From contig DAHU01000045.1 in the NCBI GenBank assembly GCA_002495945.1, forward strand, positions 1 through 9,946: DNA of 9,946 nucleotides, written 5' to 3'. Below the pieces are notes generated by a model. The model was not told the origin of the DNA. It saw only the letters and a list, made by a program, of their open reading frames with translations, and did no database searches. Each line of letters starts with the position of its first letter. Position 1 is the stretch's first letter. Below, in pieces: positions 1 to 7,291 of this stretch. A program made the position numbers and the translations under genes. The stretch is from Euryarchaeota archaeon UBA13. Its GTDB lineage: Archaea; Thermoplasmatota; Poseidoniia; Poseidoniales; Poseidoniaceae.

Positions 1-17
1 AGCTGGGCGACCCCCGC
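1..17 (-). tRNA. 5' end of a probable tRNA-Leu gene, cut by the window edge
   Basis: Read on the minus strand from base 17 leftward, the sequence GCGGGGGTCGCCCAGCT has the layout of a class II tRNA start: a 7-base acceptor strand (GCGGGGG), T at position 8, a D-stem strand beginning GCC, then AG followed by the start of the D-loop. Archaeal tRNA-Leu genes commonly begin this way (GCGGGGGT.GCC.AG). Only 17 bases are in the window, so anticodon, variable arm and acceptor pairing cannot be tested. tRNA-Ser is the main alternative, and a chance match is possible. A TATA-like box 31-40 bases upstream supports a separately transcribed RNA gene. Confidence 0.45.
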
Positions 18-47
18 GCAAACTTCGGGCGTCTTCTCTATCATTTC

Positions 48-56
48 AATTAAACG
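48..56 (-). promoter_or_regulatory. TATA-like box for the edge tRNA
   Basis: On the minus strand CGTTTAATT lies immediately downstream of the HMA gene stop codon (58-60). Its centre is about 35 bases upstream of the proposed tRNA 5' end. Transcription starting about 27 bases downstream of the box would give a leader of roughly 8 bases, which is usual for archaeal tRNA genes. The assignment depends on the tRNA call being right. Confidence 0.3.
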
Positions 57-57
57 C

Positions 58-327
58 TTAAATCGAGGCTGAAAAACCAGCGCTAACAATGATACTAATC
101 AAATCGTTGGCAGACATTTTTCCACTGGTAGTAATCGTTCCTGCACTGGTTTCATGTGAAATTTGAGCGTCTAGAATTTCTGGATTTTTCTGTAACACAT
201 TCTTTAGACGAGTTGAACATCCTCCGCAGGACATTCCACCTATCGCCAATTGGTGTGTTACTGGTTGCATGGCGATACTACAGGAGTTCGACTTTAATGA
301 CTTTGTATTATCCTCACGGTCAAACAC
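58..327 (-). CDS. Small heavy-metal-associated (HMA) domain protein, CopZ-like copper chaperone
   Basis: This is an 89-residue protein with one HMA fold. The metal-binding loop GMSCGGC spans residues 31-37 (Cys34 and Cys37), following the expected first beta strand (HQLAIGG). CopZ/Atx1-type proteins bind Cu(I) through these two cysteines and hand it to a copper ATPase. The gene starts with GTG inside the last codons of the copper ATPase gene (8-base overlap), which strongly suggests translational coupling and a shared substrate. Free CopZ proteins are usually about 65-70 residues. An in-frame ATG at 268-270 would give 70 residues with the same domain but has no clear ribosome binding site, so the start is uncertain. 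The extra 19 residues carry one more cysteine (Cys16) and no recognisable signal peptide. A cytoplasmic location is expected. Confidence 0.85.
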   Translation of the reverse strand: MFDREDNTKSLKSNSCSIAMQPVTHQLAIGGMSCGGCSTRLKNVLQKNPEILDAQISHETSAGTITTSGKMSANDLISIIVSAGFSASI

Positions 328-2590
328 TAATCGGCGACCACCAACGCAAGATAAGTGAATTACTCACCACGCTCACGGAGGACAAAGCCATTGCAGCAGC
401 AGCATAAGCAGGCGGGAGTAGGAAGCCGGTGAATGGTAGCAAGATGCCAAGTGCTAAGGGAATTCCAATGGTGTTATAGGAAAATGCCCAAGCAAGGTTT
501 GTTCTAATTCTGCGCATTGTTGCATTGCCGAGTTCAATCGATGACACAGCATCGATCAAATCGTTTCTAATCAGCACAAAATCTGCAGCATCGAGCGCGA
601 TGTCAGAACCAGCGCCCATGGCGATTCCAACATCAGCAATACTCAATGCAGCAGCGTCATTTATGCCATCGCCAACCATAATGACACGTTTTCCATTCTC
701 TTGAAGTGATTTGATGTGGGCGGCTTTTTCATCTGGTTTTACATTAGCAATGACTGTAGTGATTCCAACTTTTTCAGCAACAGTTTGAGCTGAATTTGCA
801 TTGTCTCCTGTGAGCATCACTACATCTAAACCAAGCTGTTTGGCTCGCTTAACGGCTAACTTCGAAGTATTTCGAAGCAAATCACTGAATTCAATCCAGC
901 CGAGTAATTTTGTTCCGTGACAAACGAAAACAATTGAAATCCCTTTATTGGTTGCTCGTTCAATGTTGGCCTCGGTTTCTTTAGCGAATTCAACTCCAAC
1001 TTCAGCCATCAACGCTTGATTTCCAGCCGCGACAACCTTTCCCTTATACTCACCAATCATGCCCATACCAGGCATAGTTTGGATGTCAGCAATTGATATT
1101 CGGCTTTTTGTTACATTAGACCACGACTCAATAATTGCAGCGGACAAGGGGTGATTCGACTCCTCCTCAAGTGCTGCTGCAATTGATAGAATTTCCTTGA
1201 CCTCACAGTCGATAATTTCGATGTGACTAACCTTCGGCCGGCCAAGAGTTATAGTTCCAGTCTTATCAACAACCATCGTGTCAGATTTATGCACCGATTC
1301 CAAGGCATCGATTCCTTTGATGAGTAGACCGTGTCTCGCTCCAGCACTTGTCCCTACTACGAGCGCAATCGGTGTAGCCAGACCAAGAGCGCACGGGCAG
1401 GCTATGACTAATGTCGAGATTATTACCATCAAGGCGAGTTCAAAACTGGAATTCATCGGGTTGTCAACCCATTCATGACCAATCGTAGCCCAAAATAGCC
1501 CACCAACCAGTGCCAAAATCACAACAATGGGGACAAATACCGCAGAAATCCGGTCAACTAGTCTTTGAATTGGAGCCTTACCAGTTTGAGCATCTTCAAC
1601 CAATTGGATGACATTGGAAATAAGTGAGTCGTGAGCAGGTTTTGTTGTTCTAAGGTAGATTGTACCATCTAATACGATGGTTCCGGCAAATGCCTCATCT
1701 CCGCTTCCTTTCCGCACAGGATAGGCTTCACCAGTCATAGTTGATTCATCGATACTTGCTTTACAATTTTCTAATATGCCGTCGATAGGGATGGTTTCTC
1801 CTGTTAAGACCTTGATTAAACTTTGAGGCTTTACGACGCTGATTGGTACCATTTCAGTATAATCGTCATCGGCAACGAGACGGGCATATTTTGGTTGTAG
1901 ATTCATCAGCGAATGAATTGCATCTGTAGCCTTCAGTTTCGCCACGGTTTCCAGATAATTGCCAAGTAAAACAAATCCGATGATGAATACTACGCCATCA
2001 AAGAATACGTGTTCAGCATTTTGGAATATATCCGGCATTTGTGAAAATTTACCCGATAGAGTGACTCCGATGGACCAGAAATATGCTACAGTTGTACCTA
2101 AATGGATTAACACATCCATATTAGCAGAACCTCTCCTAATGGACTTCCAAGCGTTGACGTGAAAAGCCATGCCAGACCAAAAATAAACAGGTGATGTCAT
2201 TACCATGGCGTATAGTAATCTAGCATCGAATCCTGATATGCTCCCCATATCTTTGGCAAACATGGTCAAGTAAATTGTCGGTAAAGCGAGAACTAACGCT
2301 AGGCCGGCCTTCCTGCCGTCGACCCTTACCTGCTTCACCATTCTATCTCTCAAGGGTTCAGAATCACTTTTTTTGTTGGCGGAAAATCCTCCTTGATTTA
2401 TTGCTGTGATTATCTCATTAGCAATATCTGCACTGACATCTTGTTTCAGTTGTATGCTCGCAGAATTTAGCGGTAGATTGACGGCTACTGCTTTTACGTT
2501 GGCGTTTGATTTGACGATTTTCTCGACAGATGCTACACAGGCTGCACAAGTCATGCCACCAACATCTAATTTGAGTAAATCTTCGCCCAT
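320..2590 (-). CDS. copA: Cu(I)-exporting P1B-type ATPase
   Basis: This protein pumps Cu(I) (or Ag(I)) out of the cytoplasm at the cost of ATP. All family signatures are visible; residues are numbered from the GTG at 2596, so subtract 2 for the start chosen here. An N-terminal HMA domain has GMTCAAC at 14-20. The actuator loop TGE is at 288-290 and the transmembrane CPC metal site at 400-402. The phosphorylation motif DKTGT is at 444-448 with catalytic Asp444. The HP motif is at 482-483, TGDN at 596-599 and GDGINDA at 642-648. The last two membrane helices carry YN (707-708) and MALSS (736-740), the residues that mark the Cu(I) subgroup P1B-1. About eight membrane helices are apparent. I chose ATG 2590 because GGAG lies 5 bases upstream, and the alternative GTG at 2596 falls inside that ribosome binding site. 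The length of 756 residues is normal for a one-HMA CopA. It lies 33 bases after the RNase gene with no TATA-like box between. Confidence 0.95.
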   Translation of the reverse strand: MGEDLLKLDVGGMTCAACVASVEKIVKSNANVKAVAVNLPLNSASIQLKQDVSADIANEIITAINQGGFSANKKSDSEPLRDRMVKQVRVDGRKAGLALVLALPTIYLTMFAKDMGSISGFDARLLYAMVMTSPVYFWSGMAFHVNAWKSIRRGSANMDVLIHLGTTVAYFWSIGVTLSGKFSQMPDIFQNAEHVFFDGVVFIIGFVLLGNYLETVAKLKATDAIHSLMNLQPKYARLVADDDYTEMVPISVVKPQSLIKVLTGETIPIDGILENCKASIDESTMTGEAYPVRKGSGDEAFAGTIVLDGTIYLRTTKPAHDSLISNVIQLVEDAQTGKAPIQRLVDRISAVFVPIVVILALVGGLFWATIGHEWVDNPMNSSFELALMVIISTLVIACPCALGLATPIALVVGTSAGARHGLLIKGIDALESVHKSDTMVVDKTGTITLGRPKVSHIEIIDCEVKEILSIAAALEEESNHPLSAAIIESWSNVTKSRISIADIQTMPGMGMIGEYKGKVVAAGNQALMAEVGVEFAKETEANIERATNKGISIVFVCHGTKLLGWIEFSDLLRNTSKLAVKRAKQLGLDVVMLTGDNANSAQTVAEKVGITTVIANVKPDEKAAHIKSLQENGKRVIMVGDGINDAAALSIADVGIAMGAGSDIALDAADFVLIRNDLIDAVSSIELGNATMRRIRTNLAWAFSYNTIGIPLALGILLPFTGFLLPPAYAAAAMALSSVSVVSNSLILRWWSPISV

Positions 2591-2623
2591 AATCACTCCT
2601 CAATCCATTTCATTTCCAATCCC

Positions 2624-4948
2624 CTACTTAGGGGCTAAATCCAATGAACCACCCCAGATGTCGATTCCTCTTAATCTACAAGGATATTTTTCCCCTAATC
2701 TTGCAATTACTCGGAACTCACCATTACGGCCGGGTTCAGCCGTACTAACCTCCAAACCATTATCATCGATATTCAATCGTTGTTTTGCATCCATCTGTCT
2801 TAGATGCATTCTTCCTTGAATTGCGCCATCGTCATTCAGATCAAGAAACACCCATGGAGTTCTCAGGCCGACAATCCTTGCTGGCCAAGATTTTTCGATA
2901 ACAGAAGGATACTCATTTTGTGAAGCAGAACCTACTTCACCCCCTCTTAAGATGTGAATATGATAGGCGTTGGCTACTAACTCCCACTCGATGTATTTCG
3001 CTATGACGGATTGATTACTACAGTGCTCAGCAATCTCTGAGGTTTCTGCTTCATCATGTATCCAATCTTGTTGCCTAATCATTGATTTTAGTTGGCGATG
3101 AGTCATTAAGTCAGGATATCTCCTAATTGGGCTGGTAAAGTGAACATAAGCGTCGAGGTTTAACCCAAAATGGCCAATGTTGTCTGACGAATAATTTGCT
3201 CGTTGCATCAACTGAAACAGACCTTGGTCAACAATTCTTCTCGTGGTCTCGTCTAAACTAGAGGCTTTTTGCTGAGCACTCATCAGGGAATCAAGGATAT
3301 TTTGCCTCGCTTCAGGGTCCAAAACACTGGAGAGATATGGTGGTATATCGGGTGCATCTGCAGGTGAAGCATCGAACTTTGGTAAGGGCTCAATAGCAGT
3401 ATTAGCCCATGCTCCAAGTAGATCAGACAACTCTTCTGAGTCAGATTGACCGTGGGTCTTGAATGATGGCATTGGTAGTTCAATGTTGACACCTAATGCA
3501 GCTAATTTAGCGTTCAATTCATCAACTTCGCTAGAATCTGGCGGTGCGTGACAACGCCAAGGTAACGGTGCATTGGCCCGCCCCAGTAAATGTCCGACTG
3601 CGGCATTTGTTGCAACCATGAATGATTCAATCATCCTTGTAGCATCAGTCGGCCATTTCACTTTTACCATTATTTCTTCATTATCAAGAATCCTTGGCCT
3701 CATTTCAGCGTTAGAGATGTTCAGTTTCACTTCTTTTGCTTGCCACTTCCCAGCAAGTTCGAACATCGATTTGAAACGGTCGTCGCCAATTGACTCTTCG
3801 TATGCCAAATTTTCACTAACTCTAATGACAGCCTCGTAAGCATTGGAATTGGTGATTTCATGGTTTCCGTCCAACTCCATTGCGATAACCATTGCTAATC
3901 GGTCAACACCGGCTCTGAGCGAACACAGGTCATCGGCGAGTCGCGGGGGTAGCATCGGCAGCACAGTGTGTGGTAAGTAGACAGAGGTTGCTCTTGCTCT
4001 GGCAGCCTTGTCAAGTCTGGTGTCCTTCTTTACATAATGGGCGACGTCAGCAATTGCTACCCAGAGAGTTGATTTTCCGTTCTCTTCGACCAAACATACC
4101 GCATCATCGAAATCTTTTGCATCGTGAGGATCGATTGTTACAAAAGGCAAGTGACGCAAATCCGACCTTCCTTGTTTGACCGCAAAATCGCCGTCAACTT
4201 CAGGTTGTAAGTCACTATGTTCTGCGAGTTTGCTATCATAGTCTCGAGGGAAGGGATTCCTCCCATCCGCTTTGCGCACTGCAAGCCGTAAATCGAGTAG
4301 CTCCGCAATAGTTAATCGCTGATTTTGCAATAATAAGAGGGCGATACTGGGCATCGAATCTTGGAATCTAAAACCGCACCGCGCATCGGCGAATTTAAGC
4401 GACTCTTTGACTAAATCAAAACTACTCCACACTGTCAAACCGTCATTTGTCAAAGCAAAGTCATCAGCAATTTTGCCCTTGCTTAATATTGCCAACCAAG
4501 CATCCTCGACTAGTTTATAGCGATTTTTGTCATCATCGTCTTCCAGTAGTGGTGGCCCTTGAAAGAGACCTTTCGTCTTACTGTATTGCTCAAAAAACGT
4601 CTGCCATCGGGATACATGCTGTTTGATATGCGAAATCTCATCGACGCTTCGAAGTGTTACCTTTCGATGCTTATCACTGACAAAGTACTGGTTTTGTTTT
4701 CTTATTTCCGCTAACGACTGGTCTAGTTTAGCACGGAAAATGCGTTCAGATTTAGGCTCCCTCTCAAAGCGATTACCCAGATTTTCTTTCTCTATTAACA
4801 ACTTGGCAATGGATTGAGAGTCCCATGCTCTATGCCACAACTCTTGATTTACTCCAAATAATGACGACATGCGTTTCCACAAGCGTTCACCCTCGCTCAA
4901 TTTGGGCCCTTTGTGCTTTGAATTGCGTCGATTATGTTGTCTTGACAT
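2624..4948 (-). CDS. RNB-family 3'-5' exoribonuclease (RNase II/R type)
   Basis: This is a 774-residue protein with a full RNB catalytic domain (about residues 255-620). The metal-binding motif DPHDAKDFDDA is at 273-283, supplying the catalytic aspartates. The stretch YLPHTVLPMLPPRLADDLCSL (324-344) matches the family's conserved YLP...MLP...LCSL block. The hallmark HFTSPIRRYPDLMTHR ends at residue 618. A C-terminal S1-like OB fold is visible from about 688 to 770 (ARIVGLRTPWVFLDL...GAIQGRMHL). Known relatives degrade single-stranded RNA processively from the 3' end. The first 240 residues are lysine- and acid-rich and show no obvious cold-shock domains, so the N-terminus is divergent. The family is patchily distributed in archaea, and transfer from bacteria is plausible. 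The start ATG is 6 bases after the dnaJ stop, with GTGA 6 bases upstream. Calling it specifically RNase R rather than RNase II is not possible by eye. Confidence 0.92.
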   Translation of the reverse strand: MSRQHNRRNSKHKGPKLSEGERLWKRMSSLFGVNQELWHRAWDSQSIAKLLIEKENLGNRFEREPKSERIFRAKLDQSLAEIRKQNQYFVSDKHRKVTLRSVDEISHIKQHVSRWQTFFEQYSKTKGLFQGPPLLEDDDDKNRYKLVEDAWLAILSKGKIADDFALTNDGLTVWSSFDLVKESLKFADARCGFRFQDSMPSIALLLLQNQRLTIAELLDLRLAVRKADGRNPFPRDYDSKLAEHSDLQPEVDGDFAVKQGRSDLRHLPFVTIDPHDAKDFDDAVCLVEENGKSTLWVAIADVAHYVKKDTRLDKAARARATSVYLPHTVLPMLPPRLADDLCSLRAGVDRLAMVIAMELDGNHEITNSNAYEAVIRVSENLAYEESIGDDRFKSMFELAGKWQAKEVKLNISNAEMRPRILDNEEIMVKVKWPTDATRMIESFMVATNAAVGHLLGRANAPLPWRCHAPPDSSEVDELNAKLAALGVNIELPMPSFKTHGQSDSEELSDLLGAWANTAIEPLPKFDASPADAPDIPPYLSSVLDPEARQNILDSLMSAQQKASSLDETTRRIVDQGLFQLMQRANYSSDNIGHFGLNLDAYVHFTSPIRRYPDLMTHRQLKSMIRQQDWIHDEAETSEIAEHCSNQSVIAKYIEWELVANAYHIHILRGGEVGSASQNEYPSVIEKSWPARIVGLRTPWVFLDLNDDGAIQGRMHLRQMDAKQRLNIDDNGLEVSTAEPGRNGEFRVIARLGEKYPCRLRGIDIWGGSLDLAPK

Positions 4949-4954
4949 ATCTAC

Positions 4955-5866
4955 TCACAATCCGGACTCTTGCAACTTCCTTAGGGCTGAAATTTGGTCG
5001 TCAGTCAGTTCTTCCGTTTCAAGCAGGGTGAATTCTAAATCCAAATCGCCACCTTGGATGCCAGCCCCACTCATTCTTCGGCGGTCACCAACTTGGGTAT
5101 TAGGCGCAACAGTTAGCAAACCTTCCTTACCTGAAGGCAATTTCACCTTGACTTTGCCGCCCAAAAGCAGAGTGCTGTATGCAGTTTGCACCTCTTGAAC
5201 TAAAGTTGTTCCATCCCAGTAATATCCTTCACCTGCGTCGATGCGAATAGTCAGTAATACGTCCCCAGGGTCGCCGTCAGGATGATCGTGACCTTGACCT
5301 TTCATACGCTTGACAGTTCCGTGTTTTACCCCAGCTTGTAAATTGGTTTTCATCGTGACAGTCTTTGGCTCCATAGTGCCCATTGGATTTGGTTTTAGTC
5401 GCTTGAATGTGAACGAGAAGGTTCCTCCCTGTTCGGCTTCTGCAACAGTTATGTCAATGCTAACTCTAATGTCACTACCTTTTGGCCGGGTTGACCGAGA
5501 AGTTGCAGCACCTTGCCTACTACCGCCAAACGGATTGCTGCCCCTACCGCCTCTCATGCCTCCTGAAAACATCTGGCCTAAGACATCCTCAAATCCGCCA
5601 CCCATGCCTTGGAAAGAACGTCCTCCCATGCCGCCACCAAACATATTGGCCATTTGCTGTTGTTGGTCGTATTCTCGTCTCGCCTCAGCACTACCAATCT
5701 TTTCGTGAGCGGCTTGAACCTGCTTAAATTTAGCCTCCGCACCTGCGTCGTCGGGGTTTCTGTCAGGGTGAAACTGTCTGGCCTTTTTTCGAAATGCTCG
5801 CTTAATCTCAGCATCACTTGCATCTTTGCTAACACCGAGGACTCGGTATGGGTCGGGCTCCGCCAT
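4955..5866 (-). CDS. DnaJ/CbpA-type J-domain co-chaperone without zinc finger
   Basis: This 303-residue protein is an Hsp40 that would stimulate a DnaK/Hsp70 ATPase and deliver substrates to it. The J domain covers residues 5-68, with the essential HPD tripeptide at 33-35. A Gly/Phe/Met-rich linker (about 73-118) follows, then two C-terminal beta-sandwich substrate-binding domains (about 130-290), ending in a short helical tail. No CxxCxGxG repeats occur, so it is a type II (DnaJB/CbpA-like) protein rather than canonical DnaJ. It is the first gene of the leftward operon and is followed after 6 bases by the exoribonuclease gene. No dnaK or grpE is in the window. The ATG at 5866 is the only sensible start, because an in-frame stop lies 9 codons upstream. 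A GAGGTG element is present but sits unusually far upstream (about 14 bases). Confidence 0.92.
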   Translation of the reverse strand: MAEPDPYRVLGVSKDASDAEIKRAFRKKARQFHPDRNPDDAGAEAKFKQVQAAHEKIGSAEARREYDQQQQMANMFGGGMGGRSFQGMGGGFEDVLGQMFSGGMRGGRGSNPFGGSRQGAATSRSTRPKGSDIRVSIDITVAEAEQGGTFSFTFKRLKPNPMGTMEPKTVTMKTNLQAGVKHGTVKRMKGQGHDHPDGDPGDVLLTIRIDAGEGYYWDGTTLVQEVQTAYSTLLLGGKVKVKLPSGKEGLLTVAPNTQVGDRRRMSGAGIQGGDLDLEFTLLETEELTDDQISALRKLQESGL

Positions 5867-5930
5867 CAGTAAGCCTTCAGCACCTCTACCTCATCAATTT
5901 TAGTAGTGGTCAGGTTTGTCAATTCTGGCG

Positions 5931-5937
5931 AAATATG
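5931..5937 (-). promoter_or_regulatory. Candidate TATA box for the dnaJ-rnr-copA-HMA operon
   Basis: On the minus strand CATATTT lies about 65 bases upstream of the dnaJ start codon. Initiation about 27 bases downstream would fall near 5907 and leave a leader of roughly 40 bases. No other AT-rich box of similar quality was seen in the dnaJ upstream region. It lies back to back with the secE box. Confidence 0.4.
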
Positions 5938-5960
5938 AGTTTCTTGCCGAGCCGACGCGG

Positions 5961-5968
5961 TTATATTT
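5961..5968 (+). promoter_or_regulatory. TATA box of the secE-spt5 operon
   Basis: TTATATTT is preceded by the G/C-rich GACGCGG, which resembles a BRE. The predicted initiation site, about 27 bases downstream near 5991, leaves a leader of about 14 bases holding GAGGT (5994-5998), then ATG at 6005. The box has the same form as the ones at 7262 and 8153 in this window. Confidence 0.65.
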
Positions 5969-6004
5969 GAGAGGCAAATGGGTTGGCCAGCCAGAGGTTG
6001 TACC

Positions 6005-6277
6005 ATGTCCAGCGAAGCAGAGAAAAAGCGTTCCTTTGAAGACAAAGTTCAGGACCGTCAAGATTGGATTGAGTCCCAGTTCAGGCGAATTTCACGAGGT
6101 TCTTGGGCTAGAATCATAAGAATGGCAAGAAAACCTTCGCCGCAGGAATTCAAGCAAACCAGCATAGTATGTGGCATAGGTTTGTTCGTACTTGGAGCAA
6201 TCGGTTTTGGTCTATTAGTATTGATGGACAACTTTTTCCCTTGGTTAATCCATGACGTAATCGGAATTGGAAACTAA
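6005..6277 (+). CDS. secE: Preprotein translocase subunit SecE / Sec61-gamma
   Basis: This is a 90-residue tail-anchored membrane protein, the small clamp subunit of the SecYEG/Sec61 translocon. The amphipathic segment (RIIRMARKPSPQEFKQTS, about residues 36-53) is the conserved SecE cytoplasmic helix; RxARKPxxxEFKQ is typical of archaeal Sec61-gamma. It is followed by a single transmembrane helix (about 55-76) and a short tail. A charged N-terminal extension of about 35 residues makes it longer than the roughly 60-residue archaeal norm. I chose ATG 6005 because GAGGT lies 6 bases upstream. The upstream in-frame ATG at 5978 would precede the predicted transcription start. The gene is followed 18 bases later by spt5, the standard archaeal gene order. 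Confidence 0.88.
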   Translation: MSSEAEKKRSFEDKVQDRQDWIESQFRRISRGSWARIIRMARKPSPQEFKQTSIVCGIGLFVLGAIGFGLLVLMDNFFPWLIHDVIGIGN

Positions 6278-6285
6278 GGATGATG

Positions 6286-6291
6286 GGTGAT
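6286..6291 (+). promoter_or_regulatory. Shine-Dalgarno site deciding the spt5 start
   Basis: GGTGAT is a full match to the core of the archaeal anti-Shine-Dalgarno complement and ends 4 bases before ATG 6296. A GTG at 6287 in the spt5 frame lies within this element, so it is unlikely to be the true start. Confidence 0.7.
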
Positions 6292-6295
6292 AAGT

Positions 6296-7210
6296 ATGGT
6301 AGAAGCATTTGTTGCATTTGTGCGATTTGAAGAGAAATTATTGTTGCTACGCAGGAATAAGTCCGACGGAGATTTCCCAGCTCTTTGGGATGGTGTTTGG
6401 GGCATTGCTGACACTCAAGAAGAGGTTTTAGCTAGAGTTGCTGAGGCAACCAGCATTCCTGTAGAGAATCTACACTACCATTCCACGGGTCCAGAGCGCG
6501 GAATTGATATGGGCCGTTCCTTGGTAGATGTGATGCCAATTCTTGTTGTAGCATCGTCTGATGAAGTTACTCCAACCGGTAGATACAGTGAACATGAATG
6601 GGTTGACCCAGGTAAAATCCAAGAATACAACTGTATATTCTCTAACATCGATATGGACAACGCCCACTCACTGTTTAGAGAAATGTATGGTTCAGTAGGC
6701 TCTTTCTTGTACATCGTAAAGACTGCAATAGGTTCAGAGCAGAGAGTTGCTGACGAGATGCATGCTAGACTCCACGGTAGCGGTTCATTAACAGCACTTC
6801 AAGGAGACATAATGTCAATTCTTCATCCAACCGGCATGCGCGGGTATGTATTTGTTGAGTCAAGTGCAATTTATCACGTTGAAAAATTGATTGGCCGTTC
6901 TGGAGGTCGAGATCCAACCTCGAGAAGAGGTATCAACCAAACCCCGCTAAAGAATGCCAAGACCGTACTACCCGGTGAAGCACCACTTGCTGACATTCTA
7001 CCGTACCTCGAGCCTAAGGCAGTTACCTCTGGTATTGAAGTTGGTTGTATTGTTGAGATTATTACCGGTGCTTTCAAGGGCGAGAAAGCTCGTATCTTGA
7101 GTGTCTCAGACTCAAAGGAAGAGGTCGCCATGGAATTGTACGACCAACCAATCCCAATGACTGTCAACATGCGTGGAGATCACGTAAGAGTCATCGAAAG
7201 AGTCGAATAA
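6296..7210 (+). CDS. spt5: Transcription elongation factor Spt5/NusG with an N-terminal Nudix-like domain
   Basis: The C-terminal part of this 304-residue protein is a complete archaeal Spt5. It has an NGN domain (about 136-222; FLYIVKTAIGSEQRVADEM, then GYVFVE) and a KOW domain (about 249-301; VGCIVEIITGAFKGEKARI). Spt5 clamps RNA polymerase through NGN, with Spt4 as partner, and promotes processive elongation. Archaeal Spt5 is normally about 150 residues, so the first 135 or so are additional. That part (AFVAFVRFEEKLLLLRR, then DFPALWDGVWGI) looks like the opening strands of a Nudix fold. The following helix, ADTQEEVLARVAEATSI (38-54), sits where the Nudix box (RExxEExG) should be but keeps only one of its key glutamates. 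A catalytically dead or repurposed Nudix domain is therefore inferred. The gene is cotranscribed with secE. The Spt5 identity is firm; the Nudix assignment is moderate. Confidence 0.93.
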   Translation: MVEAFVAFVRFEEKLLLLRRNKSDGDFPALWDGVWGIADTQEEVLARVAEATSIPVENLHYHSTGPERGIDMGRSLVDVMPILVVASSDEVTPTGRYSEHEWVDPGKIQEYNCIFSNIDMDNAHSLFREMYGSVGSFLYIVKTAIGSEQRVADEMHARLHGSGSLTALQGDIMSILHPTGMRGYVFVESSAIYHVEKLIGRSGGRDPTSRRGINQTPLKNAKTVLPGEAPLADILPYLEPKAVTSGIEVGCIVEIITGAFKGEKARILSVSDSKEEVAMELYDQPIPMTVNMRGDHVRVIERVE

Positions 7211-7261
7211 GGCGTTTGACTGATAAAATCCCAACCCTTTGGTCGGTGAATCATACAAAGG

Positions 7262-7267
7262 TTATAT
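7262..7267 (+). promoter_or_regulatory. TATA box for the two membrane-protein genes
   Basis: TTATAT lies in the 81-base gap after spt5. Initiation about 27 bases downstream falls at about 7291, one base before ATG 7292, so the transcript would be essentially leaderless. The rest of the gap (7211-7261) shows no convincing terminator hairpin. Confidence 0.55.
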
Positions 7268-7291
7268 CCTATGATTTTACTATTGTACATC

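Noticed and set aside
1..44. Minus-strand open frame starting ATG 42-44 (MIEKTPEVCAGVAQL)
   Set aside because: The AGVAQL peptide is a common false translation of a tRNA-type GGGGGTCGCCCAG start; no ribosome binding site was seen.
3..53. Open plus-strand frame ending LLYHFN-stop, which could be the end of a converging gene
   Set aside because: Only 16 codons are visible and the same bases match a tRNA 5' end on the other strand, which explains them better.
156..407. 83-residue plus-strand open frame
   Set aside because: Lies antisense to the HMA gene and the copA end, which are strongly supported; no family resemblance.
2406..2819. 137-residue plus-strand open frame across the copA start and RNase end
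   Set aside because: Antisense to two well-supported genes and their junction; composition is that of a shadow frame.
5310..5708. 132-residue plus-strand, proline-rich open frame
   Set aside because: Mirror of the Gly/Met-rich linker and C-domain of dnaJ on the opposite strand.
58..5866. Recent mobile island carrying the DnaJ, RNase and copper genes
   Set aside because: No transposase, integrase, inverted repeats or clear composition shift seen; the edge tRNA alone is not enough.
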